Assembly: GCA_020058145.1 (NCBI GenBank)
Contig: JAGVEP010000095.1
Location: 1 to 10,163 of the forward strand
DNA length: 10,163 nucleotides
Direction of reading: 5' to 3'
Source of the DNA: Phycisphaerae bacterium
Lineage (GTDB): Bacteria; Planctomycetota; Phycisphaerae; UBA1845; Fen-1342
Shown here: in pieces, positions 1-4,503 of the stretch
Position numbering within the stretch: the first letter of the stretch is position 1
Layout: each line of letters begins with the position of its first letter
Notes under the pieces: model-generated
Told to the model about the DNA's origin: nothing
The model's database searches: none
Seen by the model: only the letters and a program-made list of their open reading frames with translations
Translations under genes and position numbers: made by a program

Positions 1-79
1 GTCCGAGCCCCACGCGCCAGCGTGGGGTTTTCCGCGGAGCGCGCTGCGCGGACCCCAGGCTCGCGCCTGAGGCTCGGAC
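1..79. repeat. Multi-hairpin intergenic element, cloverleaf-like
   Basis: A perfect 9-bp inverted repeat (GTCCGAGCC at 1-9, GGCTCGGAC at 71-79) encloses three consecutive hairpins. The first has arms 8-15 and 20-27. The second has arms 31-36 and 47-52 around the palindrome AGCGCGCT. The third has arms 56-60 and 65-69. The fold is a four-way junction; the outer stem and first hairpin compete for two bases. It lies outside coding sequence, 100 bp beyond the toxin gene's 3' end. Nested palindromes of this kind are typical of REP-like dispersed elements, but copy number cannot be judged from one window. The element touches the window edge and may be incomplete. Confidence 0.5.
8..31 (+). terminator. 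Terminator-like hairpin with short T run
   Basis: CCCCACGC (8-15) and GCGTGGGG (20-27) form a perfect 8-bp GC stem with a 4-base loop, followed directly by TTTT (28-31). This is the layout of an intrinsic terminator for a plus-strand gene ending left of the window. The T run is short, and the hairpin is embedded in the larger 1-79 structure. It may therefore be part of a dispersed element rather than a dedicated terminator. Confidence 0.4.
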
Positions 80-181
80 GGCGAGCTTTCCGCCACAGTC
101 TCGGACTCCACCCAGCAAGTCGTTCCACGGTAAGGAATGTGGGGTCCGATAATCTCGGCGAGCTCGCACCTCGTGATGGCT

Positions 182-571
182 TCAGCGGCGCGGTAACTGT
201 GGCAGCCGGTCAAAATGCTGATCGCGACTGAGCAGTACGAGGTCGTATTGCACCACGAGCGCCGCGATCCATAAATCGTTCGTCGGAATGGGCGTACCGG
301 CCCGGCGCAGGTCGGCGAACAACGCCGCGTAGATGTGTGTCGTCGCTTCGTCCGCGAAAAGGACAGACACACGCTCGGACGCCAGAAAGCGGCCCAGCGT
401 GCGCTCATTCTGTCGCGCACGCGTGCCCGAGCGAAAACCGGCCCGCAACTCCGCCAGCACGACGAACGGCAATACAATCTCGCGCGCCCGCCTCACGGCC
501 AGCACGACCGCTTCGTCGCCGCGGCAGAAATCGCCGTACCGATTGGCGTCCAGCGCCACTCTCAACGCCAT
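182..571 (-). CDS. vapC: VapC-type PIN-domain ribonuclease toxin
   Basis: This encodes 129 residues, the usual size of a single PIN-domain toxin. VapC toxins are metal-dependent ribonucleases that cleave tRNA or rRNA and are held inactive by the partner antitoxin. All four acidic positions expected of the active site are visible: D8 in the LDANRY motif near the N-terminus, E41 in the VLAELRAGF segment, D99 in the PTNDLWIAA segment and D117 in LLSRDQHF. The toxin therefore looks catalytically intact. The ATG at 571 is chosen because it starts just before the first PIN strand and overlaps the antitoxin stop by 10 bp (ATGGCGTTGA), a typical translationally coupled arrangement. The open frame extends upstream to 646, but that part lies wholly inside the antitoxin gene and is not PIN-like. 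The family is clear; the RNA target is unknown. Confidence 0.9.
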   Translation of the reverse strand: MALRVALDANRYGDFCRGDEAVVLAVRRAREIVLPFVVLAELRAGFRSGTRARQNERTLGRFLASERVSVLFADEATTHIYAALFADLRRAGTPIPTNDLWIAALVVQYDLVLLSRDQHFDRLPQLPRR

Positions 572-822
572 AGGGATTCGTCCACTGTGTCCTGGGCCGC
601 CAGCGCCGCGTCGAACGCCGGGTCGTCCTCCCACGTGCCGATGCAATCGTCGAGATCGGTGAATACGGCCGGCGGTTCCGGTAACTCCGCGGCCTGACGC
701 AACGCATCGAGAGCCACGTCGTTCAGACTCTTGCGCTCGCGCCGCGCACGCTCGCGCAATACGCGGTCAACTGCGATCGGGACGCGGCGAATTGTGTATT
801 GGCGCTTGTTCATGGGCTTCAT
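562..822 (-). CDS. vapB: Ribbon-helix-helix antitoxin paired with the PIN toxin
   Basis: An 86-residue protein directly upstream of the PIN toxin and overlapping its start. Residues 7-46 (QYTIRRVP, then an arginine-rich helix, KSLND, then ALDALRQAAEL) match the FitA/CopG-like ribbon-helix-helix pattern: one beta strand for DNA contact followed by two helices. The acidic C-terminal half (residues 50-86, rich in D and E, with WEDDPAFD) fits the segment that wraps the toxin's active site in such pairs. Antitoxins of this class usually bind the inverted repeat in their own promoter, and one is visible just upstream (822-864). The start could be the ATG at 822 or the ATG at 813 (residue 4). Neither has a clear Shine-Dalgarno sequence, and the predicted transcript begins almost at the first ATG. 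Confidence 0.85.
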   Translation of the reverse strand: MKPMNKRQYTIRRVPIAVDRVLRERARRERKSLNDVALDALRQAAELPEPPAVFTDLDDCIGTWEDDPAFDAALAAQDTVDESLWR

Positions 823-864
823 GCCTACAATATACGCCTACACGCGTGGCATATCAAGTAGGCA
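822..864. promoter_or_regulatory. Candidate antitoxin operator (nested inverted repeats)
   Basis: TGCCTAC (822-828) and GTAGGCA (858-864) are perfect inverted 7-mers flanking the -10 and -35 boxes. A second direct copy of GCCTAC lies at 836-841. At the centre, inside the spacer, is a perfect 8-bp palindrome, CACGCGTG (841-848). Ribbon-helix-helix antitoxins commonly bind such arrays cooperatively and repress their own promoter, so this is the likely autoregulatory site. That role is inferred from position and symmetry only. Confidence 0.5.
829..857 (-). promoter_or_regulatory. Near-consensus sigma-70-type promoter of the TA module
   Basis: Read on the minus strand, TTGATA (857-852) and TATATT (834-829) are separated by exactly 17 bp. 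The -35 differs from TTGACA at one position and the -10 from TATAAT at two. The expected transcription start, 6-7 bases past the -10, falls at about 822-823, on the first antitoxin ATG. The message would then be leaderless, or would use the second ATG at 813. The promoter sits in the 56-bp gap between the mreC stop and the antitoxin start, so the module can be transcribed independently of the mre operon. Confidence 0.6.
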
Positions 865-878
865 CTCCACGCCCCGCC

Positions 879-1778
879 CTAGGGCTCGCTCGCCAGCACG
901 TACACGTGCGCAAGCTGCGCCGCTGTCCCCCACGGCAAGACGCGCAAATCGAAATGTTGCGGCGAATCGTCCCGCGGCATGGCGCCCATGATCTGGCCGA
1001 CCGTCATCGGGGCGGCGAGTCCATGCCCGGCCGGCACAATCGCGATGCGATAGCCGGACTTGAAGTAGTCTTCCGTGACCTGGCTGATACGCAGCTCGCG
1101 GCCCTCCCAGCCGCTGGCCACGCAGCGCTCGCCGGCCACCTGCCACGTGCCGTCGGGCAGCACGCGGGCCGCGCGAACGTCGGCCTTGAACGCCGGGTCG
1201 GTCGTCAACTGCACTCTTGCGACGCGCGGCTGAACCTCGCTGATCCGTCCAACCAGCCATTCCCGATCAACCAGGTCGCGGACGGTCGCATTCGGGTCCC
1301 AGTCGGGCAGCGGCGACGTCGCGGCTAGCACCCATTGGTCCTTCTGCACGAACCGCCGCTGGCGCTCGTTCAAAGTGATGAGCAGCGTCGCGCGGCGGGG
1401 ATTCGCGTCAAACGCGACCACCGGCGCAATCACCACACGCGCCTGGCTGTCGAGCGCTTCCGCCTTGAGTCGGGTAAGTTGCGCGACGGTCTCTTCGGCA
1501 CTCGCCAGGCGCTCGTGTTGCTGGGCCACCTGTCGCTGGAGGGCCTCGTTTTCCGCCAGGAGCGCGCGCGCCCGGTTCTGAGGTAGCGGTTCTTCTCCGA
1601 CGCCCTCGAAGGTTACCTGCACGCCCTGCGGCACCCACGAAAGCGGTGTTTGGATGAGCGCCAGCGGCTGGAAAAACCCCCGCAACCACGCCGTCCACGC
1701 GCGCGGCACGACAAACGCCGAGAGCCCCGACGCGGCGAGCAGAATCCAGAACGCGGCCGTCTTGGATGGCAATCGCAT
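879..1778 (-). CDS. mreC: Rod shape-determining protein MreC
   Basis: A 299-residue protein with MreC architecture. It has a short basic N-terminus and one membrane segment (about residues 8-25). A coiled coil follows (about 68-108, with heptads such as LLAENEALQRQV). The rest is a beta-rich periplasmic part, with the typical VDREWLVGRISEV segment (170-182) and LTTDP (191-195), close to the family's VGRV and LLTDP signatures. MreC links cytoplasmic MreB filaments to the penicillin-binding proteins and RodA of the elongation machinery. It lies 55 bp downstream of mreB on the same strand, the classical order. The ATG at 1778 places the membrane segment correctly; no strong ribosome binding site precedes it. 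The sequence is divergent, and no mreD follows. The TAG stop lies inside the palindrome GCCCTAGGGC (877-886). Confidence 0.88.
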   Translation of the reverse strand: MRLPSKTAAFWILLAASGLSAFVVPRAWTAWLRGFFQPLALIQTPLSWVPQGVQVTFEGVGEEPLPQNRARALLAENEALQRQVAQQHERLASAEETVAQLTRLKAEALDSQARVVIAPVVAFDANPRRATLLITLNERQRRFVQKDQWVLAATSPLPDWDPNATVRDLVDREWLVGRISEVQPRVARVQLTTDPAFKADVRAARVLPDGTWQVAGERCVASGWEGRELRISQVTEDYFKSGYRIAIVPAGHGLAAPMTVGQIMGAMPRDDSPQHFDLRVLPWGTAAQLAHVYVLASEP

Positions 1779-1833
1779 GGGGTACGCCAGTCCCCGTCTA
1801 TCGGTTCGCCGCTACGTCGCTATGTCGCTCCCC

Positions 1834-2874
1834 CTAATACTCATCCTCATCCGAGTCCATCGCCGCCCCCCAAACATCGATATTCTCGAGGTACTCGGCC
1901 GTTCCGCGGGCTACGCAGGTGAGCGGATCTTCGGCGATGCGCACGTCGAGCCCCGAGGCTTTCGCGAGTACGGTGTCGATGCCCCGCAACAGCGCCCCAC
2001 CGCCAGCCAGCCAGACGCCGTTGTCGACCAGATCGGCCGCCAACTCGGGCTCAAGCTGTTCCAGCGTGTGCAACATCCCCTCGATGATCTGTCCGATCGG
2101 CTCCTTCAGCGCCTCGCGAACCTCCTCGCTGCTCACCACGGCCCGCCGCGGCAGGCCGCTGATCATGTCGCGCCCTTTGACTTCAAGCTTCGCTTCTTCC
2201 GGCAGGGACGACGCCGAACCGATCTGAATCTTGATCTGCTCCGCCGTCTGCGGGCCGATCATCAGGTTGTACGTCCGCCGCATGTAGTTGACGATCGCCT
2301 CGTCCATGTCGTCGCCCGCGGTGCGTAGCGACGTACACGCGGCGATGTCCGACAGGGTCAGGACGGCGATTTCCGTCGTCCCCCCGCCGATGTCGACGAT
2401 CATCGAGGCCCGCGGTTCATTGATCGGCAGGCCCGCACCGATGCCCGCCGCCATCGGCTCATCGACCAGGTGTACCCGCCGTGCGCCGGCCCGCTCGGCC
2501 GAGTTCAGCACGGCCCGCTTTTCGACCGCGGTGATCCCAGACGGTACGGCAATGACCACGCGCGGATGGGCGATGCCGCGGTTGCCGTGTACCTTGCGGA
2601 TGAAATAGCTGAGCATGGCCTGCGTGATCTCGAAATCCGCGATCACGCCGTCCTTGAGCGGGCGAATGGCCGTAATCGATCCCGGCGTGCGGCCGAGCAT
2701 GGCCTTGGCTGCGAGCCCGACCGCCTTGCCGTTGGGCGTGTCGAGGACTTCGTTGGTGCCCTTGCGCACCGCCACGACCGACGGCTCGTTCAGGACAATC
2801 CCCTCCCCGCGGACGGCGACCAGGGTGTTGCAGGTACCCAGGTCGATGCCCATGTCGAGGCTGAACAGCCCCAT
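1834..2874 (-). CDS. mreB: Rod shape-determining protein MreB (actin-like)
   Basis: A 346-residue bacterial actin of normal length. It polymerises on the inner membrane face with ATP and positions side-wall peptidoglycan synthesis. The nucleotide-binding signatures are present: phosphate-1 loop DMGIDLGTCNT (residues 7-17), phosphate-2 loop VDIGGGTTEIAV (160-171) and adenosine motif VWLAGGGALL (287-296). The start at 2874 (MGLFSLDMGIDLG) matches the family N-terminus. The frame is open further upstream to 2979, but that extension only translates the heptamer repeat. No clear Shine-Dalgarno sequence precedes the start. Two mild oddities: the phosphate-1 loop has Cys15 where GTANT is usual, and the protein ends in an acidic tail (DSDEDEY). 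It sits between the 55-residue membrane protein gene and mreC on the same strand. Confidence 0.96.
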   Translation of the reverse strand: MGLFSLDMGIDLGTCNTLVAVRGEGIVLNEPSVVAVRKGTNEVLDTPNGKAVGLAAKAMLGRTPGSITAIRPLKDGVIADFEITQAMLSYFIRKVHGNRGIAHPRVVIAVPSGITAVEKRAVLNSAERAGARRVHLVDEPMAAGIGAGLPINEPRASMIVDIGGGTTEIAVLTLSDIAACTSLRTAGDDMDEAIVNYMRRTYNLMIGPQTAEQIKIQIGSASSLPEEAKLEVKGRDMISGLPRRAVVSSEEVREALKEPIGQIIEGMLHTLEQLEPELAADLVDNGVWLAGGGALLRGIDTVLAKASGLDVRIAEDPLTCVARGTAEYLENIDVWGAAMDSDEDEY

Positions 2875-2906
2875 CAGCCGGCGAAGTAACACCGCATCCT
2901 CATTCT

Positions 2907-2991
2907 TGATTTTGGATTTTGGATTTTGGATTTTGAGCGGGCCACACGCCGGTGCGCCAATCCAAAATCCAAAATCCAAAATCCAAAATCA
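2907..2991. repeat. Inverted tandem heptamer repeat (4 x GATTTTG / 4 x CAAAATC)
   Basis: Four perfect tandem GATTTTG units (2908-2935) face four perfect tandem CAAAATC units (2963-2990). With one extra flanking T-A pair, the arms are 29 bp and perfectly complementary, around a 27-base GC-rich loop (2936-2962). The composition is far more AT-rich than anything around it. The element fills most of the 129-bp gap between the small membrane protein gene and mreB, so any operon transcript would carry it as a long hairpin. A partial unit (CCAATCC) precedes the right arm. Tandem heptamers of this sort are known between genes in cyanobacteria (STRR families), and I recall similar runs in planctomycetes. 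Confidence 0.9.
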
Positions 2992-3003
2992 TACTCAGTC
3001 GCC

Positions 3004-3171
3004 CTACGCGCCGCCCGGCGGCAACAGCCCGCCAAACATGACCATCGCGCGGTAGGCCAGGTAGATCGTCGCGGAGAGCAGACACAGAAACGCGATCGCC
3101 AACAGCACGGTGTAGACGTCGCTCTCGCCGCTGGGCCGCCCGAGACGCGGCCCGGTGTTCGCACTCGTCAT
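3004..3171 (-). CDS. Small single-pass membrane protein, 55 residues
   Basis: The frame starts with ATG at 3171, ends with TAG at 3004-3006 and encodes 55 residues. The N-terminal 18 residues are polar (MTSANTGPRLG, then PSGESDVY). They are followed by a strong hydrophobic helix at about residues 19-40 (VYTVLLAIAFLCLLSATIYLAY), a short basic turn and a GGLLPPGGA tail. A good ribosome binding site, AGGAG (3185-3181), stands 9 bases before the ATG. The start lies only 18 bp after the preceding gene's stop, which supports a genuine co-transcribed gene. I do not recognise a named family. Its position between a coiled-coil envelope protein and mreB suggests a small accessory membrane subunit of the cell-shape machinery; this is inference. 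Tail-less small membrane ORFs can be spurious, but the SD and spacing argue against that here. Confidence 0.75.
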   Translation of the reverse strand: MTSANTGPRLGRPSGESDVYTVLLAIAFLCLLSATIYLAYRAMVMFGGLLPPGGA

Positions 3172-3189
3172 GCTGCTGCGCTCCTGCCG

Positions 3190-4065
3190 CTAGCGGGCTT
3201 CGAGACCATACACCACGCGGTCGCCGCGCTGGATCTGCTGACCGGATTTGAGCAGCGTGATCTTCCCGCCGGCCTCCTTGGGCCGCACCGTTTCGACCGC
3301 GATGTCACCCACGTAAGTCTGTCCGCGATAGACCATGAACGGCATACCCTGGACCACGCCGGACGCGTCGCCCACGCTGAGGCTGACGTAATTGCCGTCG
3401 ATCGCCACGATCTCGCCGCTGATCGGGCCCGCGACCACGGGCGAAACGGGCGTAACGCCGACGGGCGGCTTCTCGCCCGCCGTCAGCCGCACGCCACCCG
3501 CCGTCCGTTGCTGCAGTTCCTTGGTCATCTGCTCGGCGGCGTAGAGCTTCTCCTGGAGATTGCGGTTCTCGTCGATGGCGACGGTGAACTGCCCGGTCAC
3601 CTCCAGGTTTCGCGTCGCCAGCCGCTGGTTGCGGGTCTGGAGGTCGATATTCTGAGCCAGCAGGACCTGGTTGTGCTTCTGGGTGTTGGTCAGCTCCGCG
3701 GTCTGCACGCCGAGGAGCTCCTCGAGCTTCTTGCGGCCGGCCTCGAAGGCCGCCGCTGCGTTGGTCTGCCGGGCCAGATCGATCCGCAGCGCGGCGACTT
3801 GATCGTCAAGTTCGCGGAGCTTGGTAGCTTGCGTCGCCCCCTGTTGCGACGCCTGACGCAGTTCGTCGTCCTTCATGGCCAGCGAAACGTACATCGTGGC
3901 CTGGGTGTTCATCCGGTGGACCATTTCCGCTTCGTAGAGTTGCTGGTAATGCTCGACGGTTTCCTTCAGATTCGACCAGCGCGCCGCGCTGGCGACGGTG
4001 AGGCAGCTCAGCACAATCGCCACCACGGACGTGAGAACGACAAACACCTTCGTCATCAGGCTCAC
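3190..4065 (-). CDS. Membrane-anchored coiled-coil protein with C-terminal beta domain
   Basis: A 291-residue protein that I cannot give a gene name. It has an N-terminal hydrophobic segment (about residues 5-27, MTKVFVVLTSVVAIVLSCL) acting as anchor or uncleaved signal. A long coiled-coil stretch follows (about 33-195), rich in Q, L, E and R. A proline-rich linker (about 203-215) leads to a C-terminal domain (216-291) with alternating strands, including SGEIVAIDGNYVSLSVG, GMPFMVYRG and IQRGDRVV. That last domain resembles the short beta domains of FlgT-like and other planctomycete envelope proteins. The overall plan (anchor, coil, beta domain) parallels MreC. It is probably the first gene of the operon leading to mreB and mreC. 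The GTG at 4065 is the chosen start because AAAGGAG lies 7 bases upstream; the ATG three codons later would sit too far away. Confidence 0.8.
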   Translation of the reverse strand: MSLMTKVFVVLTSVVAIVLSCLTVASAARWSNLKETVEHYQQLYEAEMVHRMNTQATMYVSLAMKDDELRQASQQGATQATKLRELDDQVAALRIDLARQTNAAAAFEAGRKKLEELLGVQTAELTNTQKHNQVLLAQNIDLQTRNQRLATRNLEVTGQFTVAIDENRNLQEKLYAAEQMTKELQQRTAGGVRLTAGEKPPVGVTPVSPVVAGPISGEIVAIDGNYVSLSVGDASGVVQGMPFMVYRGQTYVGDIAVETVRPKEAGGKITLLKSGQQIQRGDRVVYGLEAR

Positions 4066-4072
4066 TGGCGCA

Positions 4073-4079
4073 CTCCTTT
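4073..4079 (-). promoter_or_regulatory. Shine-Dalgarno site deciding the GTG start at 4065
   Basis: AAAGGAG on the minus strand, 7 bases before GTG at 4065 and 16 bases before the alternative ATG at 4056. The optimal spacing favours the GTG. It is the strongest ribosome binding site in the minus-strand cluster. Confidence 0.7.
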
Positions 4080-4101
4080 ACAACACGCCGGAGGCAACTC
4101 C

Positions 4102-4144
4102 GTCCGGCGGGCCGTCCCCCCGCGGGCCGGGCCTCCCACCGGAC
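4102..4144 (-). promoter_or_regulatory. Stem-loop in the 5' leader of the mre-type operon
   Basis: On the minus strand GTCCGGTGGG (4144-4135) can pair with CCCGCCGGAC (4111-4102) over 10 bp with one G-U pair, enclosing a very GC-rich loop. If transcription starts near 4150, this hairpin forms the start of the leader about 35 bases before the GTG start codon. It could affect mRNA stability or translation. No known riboswitch or leader family is recognised. Confidence 0.35.
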
Positions 4145-4155
4145 AAAGCGGTTGG

Positions 4156-4183
4156 ATTCTAAGGCCACGCCGTCGCAATGCAA
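4156..4183 (-). promoter_or_regulatory. Possible promoter of the minus-strand cell-shape operon
   Basis: Minus-strand TAGAAT (4161-4156) resembles a -10 box, with five of six bases matching TATAAT. The best upstream partner is TTGCAT (4183-4178) with a 16-bp spacer, which is a weak -35. It is one of the few AT-rich spots in the 438-bp divergent region and lies about 90 bp before the first gene. This is a tentative call. Confidence 0.3.
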
Positions 4184-4388
4184 CCGGGCGCGGACATTCT
4201 GTCGCGGGTCGCGGGGTTTCGCAATGGCGCGCCCGGCGGCAGCGGCCCGGCCGAGTCCCCAACCGTCCTGGCTGGGGGGGGTGCAGGCCCGGTTTCGGGA
4301 GCGGTTGCGCGGTCAGGATTGTCACACCAGGTCGTGGCACGAAAACCACCTCAATTGCCCATTCTGCGAACTTCTCTTCCTTTCCACC

Positions 4389-4417
4389 TTGAAAGGCCAC
4401 TTGCGCCCGGCTATCGT
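4389..4417 (+). promoter_or_regulatory. Probable promoter of the WD40 gene
   Basis: TTGAAA (4389-4394; five of six consensus bases) and TATCGT (4412-4417; four of six) are separated by 17 bp. Transcription would start near 4424, giving a leader of about 80 bases before the ATG at 4504. A purine-rich ribosome binding site, GGAGAGAG (4489-4496), precedes that ATG. The rest of the divergent region (4184-4388) shows no feature I can name. Confidence 0.45.
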
Positions 4418-4503
4418 TGCTTTCGGAAGCACGTTTCGGGGGCCACCGGTAGGTCCGCTTAGGACTGCCACATCGTGTCCTTCGGCATGGAGAGAGAAAC
4501 GCA

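Noticed and set aside
1..79. tRNA gene suggested by the cloverleaf-like fold
   Set aside because: There is no recognisable T-loop or D-loop consensus, no anticodon arm of correct size, and the stem lengths do not fit a tRNA.
2875..2979. In-frame N-terminal extension of mreB by 35 codons
   Set aside because: It only translates the heptamer repeat (NPKSKI-type peptide) and has no counterpart in MreB; the ATG at 2874 matches the family start.
2908..2990. CRISPR array or binding-site array
   Set aside because: Units are 7 bp and directly adjacent, with no spacers, and the two blocks face each other; this is a short tandem inverted repeat.
2926..4392. Long plus-strand open frame of 488 codons
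   Set aside because: It is antisense to the coiled-coil protein and the 55-residue gene, starts in the repeat and has arginine/histidine-rich low-complexity content typical of GC-rich shadow frames.
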